Shown: piece after piece, positions 25,970-35,242 of the stretch
Position numbering within the stretch: position 1 is the first letter of the stretch
Layout: every line of letters starts with the position of its first letter
Source of the DNA: an uncultured Clostridia bacterium
Lineage (GTDB): Bacteria > Bacillota > Clostridia > Oscillospirales > Ruminococcaceae
Assembly (NCBI GenBank): GCA_947589185.1
Contig: CANQCK010000001.1
Coordinates: forward strand, 372,001-436,000
Length of the DNA: 64,000 nucleotides
Direction of reading: 5' to 3'
The notes under the pieces: model-generated
The model's database searches: none
What the model was told of the DNA's origin: nothing
Seen by the model: the letters and a program-made list of their open reading frames with translations, nothing else
Translations under genes and position numbers: made by a program

Positions 25970-27106
25970 TTATATTTCCTCTCCGTTTATTACTACCATA
26001 ATCGGACTGCTCATAATCTCAAAAGGATTAGAACTGAACATTACCAAATCTGCGTCCTTACCTATTTCTATAGAACCTATTCTGTCAGATAACCCCAACT
26101 GTTTTGCAGGAGTTTTTGTGACCGCCTTGAGTGCCTCGTAAAATTCTAGTCCGTTTTTGATTTCAATACCCGCTGAAATAGGAAGATACTGAATTGGAAC
26201 CTCGCTGTGGTCTGTGCAAATTGAGATCTCCACCCCAGTTGAGTTCAATATATAACCGTTTTCAGAAGTTAAATTCGCAAGCTCAGGCTTTGACTTATCA
26301 CATATTACAGGGCCTATCACAACGGTTGCATTTTCATTTTTTAGCTCATCGGCAATAAGGTGACCTTCTGTGCAATGTATAAGAACATAATCCAAATCAA
26401 ACTCATTGGCAATTCTTATTGCTGTGAATATATCGTCCGCTCTATGACAGTGAAAATGTGCTTTGATTTCTCTTCTAAGCAATGGTATCAGAGCCTCGCA
26501 TTTTGCGTCAAATTCAGGAGTTTCATCTCCTGCTTCCTTATCTTTCATATATCTCTGAGCCTTACTTAAAGTCTCACGAATAAGTGCAGCGATTGCCATT
26601 CTTGTCACAGGTGAAGAATCCTTATCAAGATACGTCATTTTAGGATTTTCGCCGAGACTTATTTTCATACCGATTTTTCCAAGCGACATTGTATCGACAC
26701 GCTTGCCAATAGTTTTTACAGCAATAATACTTCCGCATATTGCGTTAGAGCTTCCAGGCGAAACAGCAGCGGCCGTAACTCCTGCTTTTCTTGCGTCCTC
26801 AAATGCAGAATCCATCGGGTTTATACCGTCTAATGCGTTAAGCTGAGGCGTTATCGGGTCGGAATCCTCGTTGAAATCCTCGCCCTCTATACCTACTCCG
26901 CTTGTAAAAAGACCCAAATGAGTATGTGCGTCAATAAATCCGGGATAAAGCGAATTACCTTTTGCATCAATTAGCTTATCGTCAGCGTTTTCGGGCAGTC
27001 CCTCCCCGATACTTGTTATTTTTCCGTTTTCATATTTTACATAACCGTTTTCAATAATTTCATCGCTGTTGTTCATTGTATATATCTTTGCGTTATATAT
27101 TATCAT
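25970..27106 (-). CDS. Amidohydrolase (imidazolonepropionase-like)
   Basis: 378 residues from the ATG at 27106, chosen because GGAG lies eight bases upstream; a GTG three codons earlier overlaps that site. Amidohydrolase metal motifs are present: YPGFIDAHTHLGLF near residue 55, HFHCHRADD near 220, VLIHCTEGH near 245 and the aspartate in ICTDHSEVP near 295. The C-terminal composite strand IGSIEIGKDADLVMFSSNP is typical. The substrate is not predictable; relatives deaminate or hydrolyse cyclic amides and dipeptides. It is the first gene of a two-gene operon with the fumarase alpha subunit. Confidence 0.85.
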   Translation of the reverse strand: MIIYNAKIYTMNNSDEIIENGYVKYENGKITSIGEGLPENADDKLIDAKGNSLYPGFIDAHTHLGLFTSGVGIEGEDFNEDSDPITPQLNALDGINPMDSAFEDARKAGVTAAAVSPGSSNAICGSIIAVKTIGKRVDTMSLGKIGMKISLGENPKMTYLDKDSSPVTRMAIAALIRETLSKAQRYMKDKEAGDETPEFDAKCEALIPLLRREIKAHFHCHRADDIFTAIRIANEFDLDYVLIHCTEGHLIADELKNENATVVIGPVICDKSKPELANLTSENGYILNSTGVEISICTDHSEVPIQYLPISAGIEIKNGLEFYEALKAVTKTPAKQLGLSDRIGSIEIGKDADLVMFSSNPFEIMSSPIMVVINGEEI

Positions 27107-27155
27107 CAGATTCACTCCGATACAAATTAGATTTTAAAAGTCAGCTTATTAAGTT

Positions 27156-27184
27156 ATTGTACCATAAATTCTAAAGTAAAGCAA
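27156..27184 (-). promoter_or_regulatory. Promoter of the amidohydrolase-fumarase operon
   Basis: Minus-strand TTGCTT, 17-bp spacer, TACAAT; its -35 box touches the terminator hairpin of the neighbouring operon. Confidence 0.5.
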
Positions 27185-27220
27185 GAAAAGTGTTCAGATT
27201 AAACCTGAACACTTTTCTTA
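27183..27220. terminator. Terminator of the glycosidase operon
   Basis: AAGAAAAGTGTTCAG / CTGAACACTTTTCTT hairpin with U-rich flank on both strands, 65 bp after the GH26-like stop. It resembles the terminators near 32,722, 38,048 and 43,173 (AGCGTTCA / TGAACGCT cores). Confidence 0.8.
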
Positions 27221-27284
27221 ATGTCTGATCCACTATTTAAAATTCTCTATTATTAAACTAAATACCAATGAAATATTAAAGTCA

Positions 27285-28724
27285 TCACTCAACAATTGGT
27301 TCAAATCTTATTCTGATTTTAGGAAGTTTTTCAATTGTTGTATATGAATTCATAAGACCGTCTTCTATCGACAAATCATTTTCGCCGCTTGCAGGCGGAG
27401 CGAAAATTTTAAGAGTCAAATCGCAGGAACCGTCTAAAGGCTTTTCAAAGAAAGCACTCATCATATCAATAGTCTTAGCCTCAGGAGATTTATAGAACCA
27501 TTTTCCGTTAATCTCAAACATCAAATTGGAATTATCATCGTCATCAAATACGAGTTCGCAGAAATGCGGATTCTTTTCAAAGTGAAGAGGTATTGCAATA
27601 CCCTCTGCGTCCTCTGCACCTCCCCAGCGTAGAGTGCATGGAAGCGAAAGCTCGCTCCCCTGAGTCATCTCAGGATAGAAATATTCATCGTGTATGATTT
27701 CCTTATAAGTTTTCATTACAGGCTGTTCTATTCCAACATCAGGATTGTTCGGATCCTCTATCTCAAGTCCCAAACGACCTCTGTCTCTAAATTGATAGAA
27801 TGTAAAGCCGGTATACCAAGTAGCCTCTTCCCTCTTAACTCTGTCGCAGTAAGCCTTTACCATATCTGCCTGATCATACGGTCCTGTTACATCGCCGTCA
27901 GCATTGAACTCGCTCATAACCATCGGCTTTGATGCACCATTGTTAAGTTCCTTGAATCTTTCATACGCTGCTTTTGTATAATCAAAAACATCGTCAACCT
28001 TTGATCTGCTGAAGGTGTTTCCTCCCTTTTCAGCAACATCAAAAGGCCAGCCCCAATGAAGTGCCATATACTTATCTATGCTCCATATATCCGTATCCAG
28101 AATAGCCTGCTTAAAATCATCTTCCTTTTCAATTTTCTGAGTATTAGGATCTACTCCTCCGATACACAAAACCGTCTGAACATTAGGAGCATATTCTTTT
28201 ATTATTTTATTAAAACGGCAGTAAAATTCACCTAATTCAGCATATGTTGCTCTCTTTGTAAATGAAAACCAATCGCCTGTAGCTTCATGATTAACCCTTA
28301 GCATCATTCTGCCGAACGGTCTTAAATCCTTGGCTATTGCAATAATATGTTCATCGGTTACGTTCGGGTCAACCGTAAGAGTAAGAATAACGTCCTGTCC
28401 GTGACGGCGGACATCTCTCATATAGTTGAAAGGCTCGCCGTCAGTATTGCCGTTAAGTCCGCCCTTATAAGTAAAATAATCATCATAAGGATAATCCCAC
28501 TGAAATGAAATATCAGCATCCTTCATAACCTCTGAAATTCTGCCCGGCCATTCCTTATCAAGAGGATAGTAACAGTACATAAGACTGATAGCCCTATGAG
28601 GTCTGCCCATTTTATTTAATATATAATCCTGATTTACATATTCACCTCTTTCAGAACCGTCTCCTAAATCAACGGCACACTTTGCCTTACCCATATGAAT
28701 TGAATAAATTTTAGTTTCTTCCAT
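27285..28724 (-). CDS. Clan GH-A glycoside hydrolase, GH26-like
   Basis: 479 residues without a signal peptide. An N-terminal TIM-barrel catalytic domain (about 1-340) carries the putative acid/base in MLRVNHEATGDWFSF and the putative nucleophile in KPMVMSEFNADG. A C-terminal beta-rich domain (about 345-479) may bind sugars. The RxxHE.xGxWF pattern suggests GH26 (mannanases and related), but another GH-A family is possible. It is the last gene of an operon with a GH2 enzyme and a serine-hydrolase lipoprotein, 15 bp after the latter, so an intracellular role in oligosaccharide breakdown is likely. Confidence 0.65.
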   Translation of the reverse strand: MEETKIYSIHMGKAKCAVDLGDGSERGEYVNQDYILNKMGRPHRAISLMYCYYPLDKEWPGRISEVMKDADISFQWDYPYDDYFTYKGGLNGNTDGEPFNYMRDVRRHGQDVILTLTVDPNVTDEHIIAIAKDLRPFGRMMLRVNHEATGDWFSFTKRATYAELGEFYCRFNKIIKEYAPNVQTVLCIGGVDPNTQKIEKEDDFKQAILDTDIWSIDKYMALHWGWPFDVAEKGGNTFSRSKVDDVFDYTKAAYERFKELNNGASKPMVMSEFNADGDVTGPYDQADMVKAYCDRVKREEATWYTGFTFYQFRDRGRLGLEIEDPNNPDVGIEQPVMKTYKEIIHDEYFYPEMTQGSELSLPCTLRWGGAEDAEGIAIPLHFEKNPHFCELVFDDDDNSNLMFEINGKWFYKSPEAKTIDMMSAFFEKPLDGSCDLTLKIFAPPASGENDLSIEDGLMNSYTTIEKLPKIRIRFEPIVE

Positions 28725-28739
28725 TTGATAACCTCCGTA

Positions 28740-29786
28740 TTAATTAATATATATAACATTATTGATCCTGTCAATAACGTTTGATATTTCCTTAAAAACC
28801 TTATCACTTTGATCTGTTTCGGGATACTGATTTGTAAAAATACAAAGCACAAACGGTGAATCAGCATAAACTATAGCACAGTCGTGATACTGTCTTTCTG
28901 TAAAATCAGAGCCGTATTTCTGCGACACCTTATACTTGCTATCAAGAGTCTTTCCTATCTGCCTGTTTACATCAGTATCAGTCATAAGCTTGGTAAGCCA
29001 TTTGCCTCTTTTAGTTTGTTCAGCGTATTTGTAGACTTCTTTATAGCATTTGAGCATATCATCGCTCGTACAGTATGTAAAAATCCACGAGTCACCCAGC
29101 GAAAAGTTCGCTCCGATTGAATATAAATCACTGTTAAACTGCTTATAGCCAAAATGCTTAACAAGATTGTAATATGCGGTATTGTCGCTCCGCTGAATAG
29201 TATATTTTATTAGTTTTTTTGCGGTAAATTCACTACCCGTTTTTGCCTGTGCGGTAAGCCCGTTATCTTCTGACCAGTTGACAGTTTTAGTTACTTTTTC
29301 AGAAAGGTCTATCCCCGATTTTAGCAAAGACGCCACAAACGGCGTTTTAATTGTACTGCAAGTCGCAAATCGCCTATTAGAATTGTAACTGATATAAGCA
29401 CCTGTGTCCATATTCTCATAGCTGAAAGACATATTAAAATCAGAATTTGCAATAATATTCTGAAGCTCATCTAAATAATCGTAAAAATCCTGAATGCTCG
29501 TGACCTTTTCAAACCCCTGCATTGAAAAGTTGTAACCGCTTAAATTGTTTAAATTGACATCAGTAGGATTGTATTCTCTTGTTCCTGTAGTTGTAGTAGT
29601 AGTTGTTGTTGTCTTAGTCTTTTTTGACTTTGCACTTTTCTTAGTTTCTGTCTGAGTATCAGTTTCAGATAAAACAGAAGTGTCACTTGACGCTTTTTCA
29701 GGCTTGTTTTCATTATTTTTATTACATCCGAATAATGCGGTACTCATCAAAATAACAAGAAAAAAACACAGTAATCGGAATCTCAT
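28740..29786 (-). CDS. Lipoprotein of the class A beta-lactamase/serine hydrolase fold
   Basis: 348 residues. Signal peptide with lipobox ALFGC (Cys about 21) and a Ser/Thr-rich linker containing a run of nine threonines. The catalytic domain has the SxxK motif in CSTIKTPFVASLL and an SDN motif in IQRSDNTAYYNLVKHFG; a KTG-like box is not obvious. This is the beta-lactamase2/PBP-like fold found in exported housekeeping hydrolases as well as true lactamases, so resistance should not be assumed. It lies between two glycosidase genes of the same operon, which is unusual for a peptidoglycan enzyme. Confidence 0.75.
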   Translation of the reverse strand: MRFRLLCFFLVILMSTALFGCNKNNENKPEKASSDTSVLSETDTQTETKKSAKSKKTKTTTTTTTTTGTREYNPTDVNLNNLSGYNFSMQGFEKVTSIQDFYDYLDELQNIIANSDFNMSFSYENMDTGAYISYNSNRRFATCSTIKTPFVASLLKSGIDLSEKVTKTVNWSEDNGLTAQAKTGSEFTAKKLIKYTIQRSDNTAYYNLVKHFGYKQFNSDLYSIGANFSLGDSWIFTYCTSDDMLKCYKEVYKYAEQTKRGKWLTKLMTDTDVNRQIGKTLDSKYKVSQKYGSDFTERQYHDCAIVYADSPFVLCIFTNQYPETDQSDKVFKEISNVIDRINNVIYIN

Positions 29787-29834
29787 TTAATCCTATCCTC
29801 ACTTCAATATAAATATATCCCTTATAATTCCTGC

Positions 29835-32600
29835 TTATCTTATAACGACAGACGAGCATATTCCTGCCCCGAAATTTCTGCTCTTAATAATTACGGTTAT
29901 CTCCTTTTCACCGCTGAAGTCTTTTAACTCAGTGTCAAGACCGCAGGGCCACTCATAATCGCATTCTGCCAGCTTGATACCGTCAATATAGACCTCGCAT
30001 ATTCCCCAGATACTGTTAAAATGCAGAACAGGCTTTTTACCGTTTATCTCGTTCGGAATATTAACTCTTGTTCTGTAAAGTGCGTATTTTCCTTCGCTGT
30101 TTGAAAACTTCTCCTGAGCTCCGTTTACAACCCTAACCGGCTCAAGCGAGTTCATATCAGAAACCGAATATACAACTTTAGGATCGGGTTTTTCATCCAA
30201 AAGCTCAGCAGACATTTTCCAGCCGCTTAAATAAAGTTCCTCAATACTTTCAACATACTGATAACCTTCACGTTCCAGAACAGTAATGTCATCACAATCA
30301 AAATTCATTATATCAGTTGACGCTTTTAATGTCAAGGATTTTGCACCCTCATTTAACCTTACTATCGCCTGACAGCATCCGTTGAACATCGACCGCTTAT
30401 TTGATGTAAATTCCTCATGGCAATTTGGGTTTCCGTTTGCCATTCCGAGTATCGTTCCACCCTCTGCTGAAAACTCAATTTCAAAATCTGCGTCGGGAAC
30501 AAACTCACCGTTTTTATCAACAGCATATATATTTACAGGTATGGCGTCGCTGCCGTCGTTATACATATAAGTGCGATACGGCTTTATCAACAGACCGCTG
30601 GCTTCCTCTGAGGTATTCTTTATGTCAACAGCAGCTACCTTTGTTCCGTTATATCCCACAAGCTTTAGTTCTCCGCTTTCAAAAGGAACATTCCAAACAG
30701 CCTGTTTCAATTTGTCGATAGACTTCTTGCCTTTTGACTTTCCATTTACAAAAAGCTCTGCCTCTTTACAGTTTGTCATTGACATTACTTTTATAATAGT
30801 TCCCTGTTTGCCTTTCCAATTCCAATGCGGAGCAACATAACATACAGGCTTATCTGAAAATATAGCCTTTGAAAGATAATATGCGTCTTTTGGAAATCCG
30901 CATGTGTCCATCATACCGAAAAAACTCGAAACCGAAGGCCATTCATACGGCGTTGGTTCTCCTAAATAGTCAAATCCGGTCCACATAAACGCACCGCTGA
31001 CAAAATCACGGTCTAATACATACTTCCACGTTTTCCGAATGGTATTTCCCCAATCGGACGCATCTTCATCATAGCTTGCAATCATATGAGCCTCATCATC
31101 ATTTTTATAGCATCCCCTCACAGAAAATGCAGACGTCGTTTCGCTTGCAACAATAGGAATATCCGGATACTTTTCGTGAAATGCGTCATAGCTCTGCGGC
31201 TGATAGTTTACTCCGCATACATCAAAAACACTTCCTGCACCGTCACTTTCCAGAATACCACCGTGCATAGCACCTGTAACATATCGTGAGCTGTCGAGCT
31301 TTCTTATCTCAGTCCTCATACGCTCAGTCATTTTTCTGCCCTCAAGTGCCGACTGCAAAAACTCCTCATTGCAAATTGAATACATTATTACCGATGGGTG
31401 ATTTCTGTCACGACGTACCATTGTTCTTAAATTTTCAAGGTTCTCTTCACTGGTTTCAAAAATTCTGTTCTCATCCATAACAAGCATACCCAGCCTGTCG
31501 CATACATCTAAAAGCTCACTTGACGGCATTCCGTGTGAACATCTGTATGCATTAGAACCCATTTCCTTCAGTCTCTTGATTCGATACTCGTTTATGCTGT
31601 CGGGAACAGCAACTCCTATTCCGCCGTGATCCTGATGATTACAGGTTCCTAACAGCTTCAGCGGCTTGCCATTGAGAAAAAATCCCTTATCAGCATCAAA
31701 CTTTATCGTCCTGAATCCGAACACCGTTTCACATTCGTCAACCTGCTCGCCGTTTATGTAAATTAATGACTCCGCTTTGTACAAATTAGGGTCATCTACA
31801 TCCCAAAGTCTCGGCTCTTTAACAGTAATGTTCTGCAAAAATTCCCTCTTTGAATACTCATACACAGTCATTTCAGTGTTTCCTATAGCAACTGCATCGT
31901 CTATAGTACTTAGCTCACTGTCAAGCTCGTAAATCTTAGTTACAAGCGAAACAACTTCATTTTTGTAATAACCGTTATTAATAACCGTTTCTATTTCTAT
32001 ATTCCAGTTTTCATCAGACAGCTTCTTTGGATTTACAAATACACCGTATTTATCAATATTGACCTTGTTTTTCACGTTCAGCCAGGCATGACGGTAAATT
32101 CCCGCACCTTCATACCACCAGCCCTCCCACTCGTCTGCGTCTACAAAAACAGCAAGAGTGTTCGGCTCGCCGCCTAAAATCGCCCTGTCGGTAATATCTA
32201 CGCTGAACGGAACATATCCCGTAAAGCTCCGCTTTAGTATAGAACCGTTGAAATATACTACAGCGTTCTTTTCAATACCGTCAAAATCAATTGTTATCTG
32301 CTTTCCCTCGTAATCGGAATCAAGTGCAAATGATTTTCTGTACCACGCTTTTCCTTTAGGCTTATATCCCCAAGACGGCGAACCGTCCTTGTCAAACTCA
32401 CGCTTTATTGACCAGTCATGAGGAAGATCGACTACCTCCCAGCTTCTGGCGTCAAAATCACTCTGTGGAACGCCTTTGGCTGAGCCCGCCTTTGAAGTGT
32501 TATAAATACTTCCGTGGTCTACTCCGATTTTTGGTCTTATGTCTCCCAAATGAAAAGACCAGCCCTTGTCAAGCGATTTAACGATTCTTTTTTTAACCAT
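29835..32600 (-). CDS. Glycoside hydrolase family 2 (beta-galactosidase-like)
   Basis: 921 residues, no signal peptide. Domain order is that of GH2: an N-terminal jelly-roll (WEVVDLPHDWSIKREF, KGKAWYRKSFAL), an immunoglobulin-like domain, and the TIM barrel with GSNAYRCSHGMPSSELLD, the acid/base in VIMYSICNEEFLQ and the nucleophile region IVASETTSAFS. DUF4982-like and further beta domains follow, with a C-terminal galactose-binding-like fold (LHFNSIWGICEVYIDG). It probably removes terminal beta-linked sugars inside the cell. It is the first gene of a three-gene operon with its own promoter. Confidence 0.88.
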   Translation of the reverse strand: MVKKRIVKSLDKGWSFHLGDIRPKIGVDHGSIYNTSKAGSAKGVPQSDFDARSWEVVDLPHDWSIKREFDKDGSPSWGYKPKGKAWYRKSFALDSDYEGKQITIDFDGIEKNAVVYFNGSILKRSFTGYVPFSVDITDRAILGGEPNTLAVFVDADEWEGWWYEGAGIYRHAWLNVKNKVNIDKYGVFVNPKKLSDENWNIEIETVINNGYYKNEVVSLVTKIYELDSELSTIDDAVAIGNTEMTVYEYSKREFLQNITVKEPRLWDVDDPNLYKAESLIYINGEQVDECETVFGFRTIKFDADKGFFLNGKPLKLLGTCNHQDHGGIGVAVPDSINEYRIKRLKEMGSNAYRCSHGMPSSELLDVCDRLGMLVMDENRIFETSEENLENLRTMVRRDRNHPSVIMYSICNEEFLQSALEGRKMTERMRTEIRKLDSSRYVTGAMHGGILESDGAGSVFDVCGVNYQPQSYDAFHEKYPDIPIVASETTSAFSVRGCYKNDDEAHMIASYDEDASDWGNTIRKTWKYVLDRDFVSGAFMWTGFDYLGEPTPYEWPSVSSFFGMMDTCGFPKDAYYLSKAIFSDKPVCYVAPHWNWKGKQGTIIKVMSMTNCKEAELFVNGKSKGKKSIDKLKQAVWNVPFESGELKLVGYNGTKVAAVDIKNTSEEASGLLIKPYRTYMYNDGSDAIPVNIYAVDKNGEFVPDADFEIEFSAEGGTILGMANGNPNCHEEFTSNKRSMFNGCCQAIVRLNEGAKSLTLKASTDIMNFDCDDITVLEREGYQYVESIEELYLSGWKMSAELLDEKPDPKVVYSVSDMNSLEPVRVVNGAQEKFSNSEGKYALYRTRVNIPNEINGKKPVLHFNSIWGICEVYIDGIKLAECDYEWPCGLDTELKDFSGEKEITVIIKSRNFGAGICSSVVIR

Positions 32601-32639
32601 GTCACAGACCTCAATTCACTTTAAATGTATACTATATTT

Positions 32640-32668
32640 ATATAAACATAATACGCCGGTAAAGTCAA
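32640..32668 (-). promoter_or_regulatory. Promoter of the glycosidase operon
   Basis: Minus-strand TTGACT, 17-bp spacer, TTATAT, 40 bp upstream of the GH2 start. Confidence 0.65.
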
Positions 32669-32721
32669 GTAAATAAAAATTAATAATTGATAATTGACAA
32701 TGGATAATTGCAAAAGACAAG

Positions 32722-32758
32722 AAAAGCGTCCAAGTCATTTTATTGACTCGAACGCTTC
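32722..32758 (-). terminator. Terminator downstream of the secreted duplicated-domain protein
   Basis: AAGCGT.CAAGT / ACT.GAACGCTT hairpin followed on the minus strand by TTTTCTTGTCTTTTG. It lies about 180 bp after the gene end, beyond the 111-bp repeat. The segment 32,669-32,721 holds short TAATTGATAATTGAC repeats, and 32,759-32,829 holds a degenerate interspersed repeat. Confidence 0.6.
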
Positions 32759-32829
32759 AGTGTTTTCCATACTAATTTCAGCCCGCCGTTTTCTATGTTT
32801 TATTTGACGACCTTCCAAAGGCGGTATCG

Positions 32830-32940
32830 GATGCAACGTCATATAAGGTCTATTAACTTAAATAAAATATAAAACGCGAGATACAAAAATTCACGTTCCG
32901 CAAAATGCGAAACGCGAATAGCCTGCGGCGGCTCGCCGCT
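32830..32940. repeat. 111-bp direct repeat, copy 1
   Basis: Identical to 34,561-34,671 except for one A/G difference near its left end (ATAAGGTC versus ATGAGGTC). It contains GATGCAACGTCATAT, AAATAAAATATAAAACGCGA and CGGCGGCTCGCCGC. Its right edge supplies the last bases of the TAG stop codon of the secreted protein gene. It is preceded by TCCAAAGGCGG, as in copy 2. Confidence 0.9.
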
Positions 32941-34288
32941 ATTTAACTTTTTTTGAAACCTTCTTTGACCATTTTCCCTTGTAGGTTTTATTTCCTATCT
33001 TTTTATATGCTCTTACTTTGATATAATACCTCTTTCCTGATTTCAGCCTTTTTAGAGTTACTTTATTTTTCTTAATATTCTTTTTTACCTTTGCATTTTT
33101 CATACCTTTCTTTAAAGAATATTTTACTTCATATTTTACTCCTTTTATGTTTTTCCAAGATACTTTTAGCTGTTTCTTTTTTATTGGTTTTACCTTTAGC
33201 TTTTTGACCTGTGTCTTTTTAATAGCTTTAATATTACCTTTGATCACAGACGAAACATCTACATAAGTCATTTTAAGATTTTTATAAGTATCTGCATCTG
33301 AAGGCACAACCAATCCAGGTGACCATGTACTATAGTCAAAATTATTTCTTTTAAATACTGTCAGCTTTGAAAAATCAACATTTTTAACCTCAGACTTTTT
33401 CAACTCTATTATATCAGTTATATGCCTTGCTGTTTTGGTTTTCGGAAACTTCCAAACAGAATTATATGACATAACTAAAGTGTTATCAAAGTTTTTAACA
33501 ATGCCTTTATTTACAAAGCTATGACAAGTATACTTATTGCCGTAAATACAATTTACCAAAAGAATATTGTCTTTAAAGAACTCTGCCTTTTTACTGGTAA
33601 AACCACAAGCAGTATAATCCTTATAATTTTTAATTACGAAGTAAAAATTTTTACTTTTACCAATATTGTAATTCAAGTTAAATGAATCACCTGTTTCTAA
33701 TTTGTTGGCATAGTTCAATATATTTACCATTTTTAAAGTGACATTTTTATCAGGAGTTGTATTTGGCTCTGAATTTGAGGTGGCATTTGAATAATCAAGG
33801 GTAACATTTACTTTAATCTTTGAAAAATCTACACCTGATGCCTCTGATTTTTTTAATTCAATATAATTTACTTCATATGTATCCTGACTTAAACTTATAG
33901 CTGACATATTATATTTATAATTGAACTTAAGTATTCTATCACTACCCTTTATTATTGTAGGATTTTCATATCCGCCTCTTTTTCCACTATAACTAACAAG
34001 CCAATTCACTAATAAATCATTTTGATTAAAAAATGATTTATTGTAACCGTTTACAAACCCCTTACCTTCAAGTGTTTTGTATTCATCATAATTCTGAATA
34101 AAAATATAATATCCTAAACCAGCTATTGGTTGGTCAATATCCAATGCACTATATACACTGCTACCAAAGCCCCACTTACTGTTAAAGCTTAAAGCAGTAT
34201 CAGCAGTTGTAATAAATGCCGTTATTGAAACAGATGTAATCAACATAACAGCCGTAACAATAATGCTTAATATTTTTTTCATTTTCAT
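32939..34288 (-). CDS. Secreted protein with two internal repeats and a Lys-rich Fn3-like C-terminus
   Basis: 449 residues. Signal peptide at residues 1 to about 30. Two homologous domains follow: one around FIQNYDEYKTL...FFNQNDLLVNWLVSYSGKR and one around FVIKNYKDYTACGF...EFFKDNILLVNCIYGN, each ending with IELKKSE..(G/N)VDFSK. The last 100 residues resemble a fibronectin type III domain (SWKNIKGVKYEVKYSLKKG, KSGKRYYIKVRAYKK) with very high lysine content, which may bind wall polymers. No membrane anchor or sortase motif. Function unknown. The gene is bracketed by the 111-bp direct repeats. Confidence 0.75.
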   Translation of the reverse strand: MKMKKILSIIVTAVMLITSVSITAFITTADTALSFNSKWGFGSSVYSALDIDQPIAGLGYYIFIQNYDEYKTLEGKGFVNGYNKSFFNQNDLLVNWLVSYSGKRGGYENPTIIKGSDRILKFNYKYNMSAISLSQDTYEVNYIELKKSEASGVDFSKIKVNVTLDYSNATSNSEPNTTPDKNVTLKMVNILNYANKLETGDSFNLNYNIGKSKNFYFVIKNYKDYTACGFTSKKAEFFKDNILLVNCIYGNKYTCHSFVNKGIVKNFDNTLVMSYNSVWKFPKTKTARHITDIIELKKSEVKNVDFSKLTVFKRNNFDYSTWSPGLVVPSDADTYKNLKMTYVDVSSVIKGNIKAIKKTQVKKLKVKPIKKKQLKVSWKNIKGVKYEVKYSLKKGMKNAKVKKNIKKNKVTLKRLKSGKRYYIKVRAYKKIGNKTYKGKWSKKVSKKVK

Positions 34289-34333
34289 AAAAAACTCCTC
34301 CTTTTAATAGCATTAATAAATATCTTTAATTAT

Positions 34334-34362
34334 ATAATAACACAACAATATATGTATGTAAA
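34334..34362 (-). promoter_or_regulatory. Promoter of the secreted protein gene
   Basis: Minus-strand TTTACA, 17-bp spacer, TATTAT, about 45 bp before the start codon. From here to 34,560 I see only AT-rich sequence and a degenerate interspersed repeat (34,506-34,560). Confidence 0.6.
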
Positions 34363-34560
34363 GTAAAAAGCAAGCGGAAAGCCTTATTTTGTAGAATTTC
34401 ACAAAACATCAAGTCTTTCTTTGTACACTATAACATATGATATTCATAAGATAAAAGTAGACACAGATGTGCTTGCTTAAATCCCTAAACTCTTGATTTT
34501 CGAAACCAGCCCGCCATTGTACAAAAAGTCCGCCCTTAAGAAATATTCCAAAGGCGGACT

Positions 34561-34670
34561 GATGCAACGTCATATGAGGTCTATTAACTTAAATAAAATA
34601 TAAAACGCGAGATACAAAAATTCACGTTCCGCAAAATGCGAAACGCGAATAGCCTGCGGCGGCTCGCCGC

Positions 34671-34671
<1 letters not shown>
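34561..34671. repeat. 111-bp direct repeat, copy 2, abutting tRNA-Thr
   Basis: Second copy of the 32,830-32,940 repeat, same orientation. Its right edge coincides with the 3' CCA end of tRNA-Thr at 34,671. Confidence 0.9.
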
Positions 34672-34746
<75 letters not shown>

Positions 34747-34858
34747 ATTACAGTTTAGTATTATAACCGAATTCAGCCAAGTTGTCAATAGTTTTTAATA
34801 TTATTTTCAGCCAACAGCCATTCAAATATGAATAATTTAAGAAATTTTGATAAAATAC

Positions 34859-34887
34859 TTGCAATTTTAAAAGAAATCTGTTAAACT
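34859..34887 (+). promoter_or_regulatory. Promoter of rpmB
   Basis: TTGCAA, 17-bp spacer, TAAACT, about 45 bp before the rpmB start; AAAGGAGGTG is the ribosome-binding site. Confidence 0.6.
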
Positions 34888-34931
34888 GATATAGTTGCAA
34901 TTAAAATAAGGATTAAAGGAGGTGCAGTCTT

Positions 34932-35117
34932 ATGGCAAAATGCGATTTTTGCGGAAAAGGTGTAACTTTCGGAGCTGCAGTATCTCACTCACACAGAAGA
35001 ACAAACAGAGCATGGAAGCCTAATGTTAAAAGAGTAAAGGCTATTGTAAACGGCACTCCTTGTCACGTTCACGCATGCACAAGATGCTTACGTTCCGGCA
35101 AGGTAACAAGAGCATAG
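34932..35117 (+). CDS. rpmB: 50S ribosomal protein L28
   Basis: 61 residues. Starts MAKCDFCGKGVTFGAAVSHS and contains RRTNRAWKPNVKRV, the standard L28 core. It is the zinc-ribbon (C+) paralogue, with CxxC at the start (CDFC) and HACTRCLRSGK near the end. It is a structural protein of the large ribosomal subunit. Monocistronic between its own promoter and terminator. Confidence 0.95.
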   Translation: MAKCDFCGKGVTFGAAVSHSHRRTNRAWKPNVKRVKAIVNGTPCHVHACTRCLRSGKVTRA

Positions 35118-35141
35118 AAAACAGCATAAGAAATATTATTA

Positions 35142-35176
35142 AGACAGCCGATATTATTGTCAGCTGTTCTTTTTAT
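35142..35176 (+). terminator. Terminator of rpmB
   Basis: GACAGC / GCTGTT stem with a loop of about 13 bases, followed by CTTTTTATT, 25 bp after the rpmB stop. Confidence 0.7.
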
Positions 35177-35191
35177 TAATAAAAATTTATG

Positions 35192-35242
35192 AAAAACAGA
35201 AAAACATCCGCAGACTTTTTTTGCCTGCGGATTTCTGTTTTT
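35192..35242 (-). terminator. Terminator of the LTA-synthase-like gene
   Basis: AAAAACAG...ATCCGCAG / CTGCGGAT...CTGTTTTT hairpin that starts at the stop codon of the minus-strand gene; U-rich 3' flank on the minus strand. Confidence 0.75.

Noticed and set aside
28740-29786. Antibiotic-resistance beta-lactamase
   Set aside because: The SxxK and SDN motifs fit, but the KTG box is unclear and the context is a sugar-degrading operon, so resistance is not supported.
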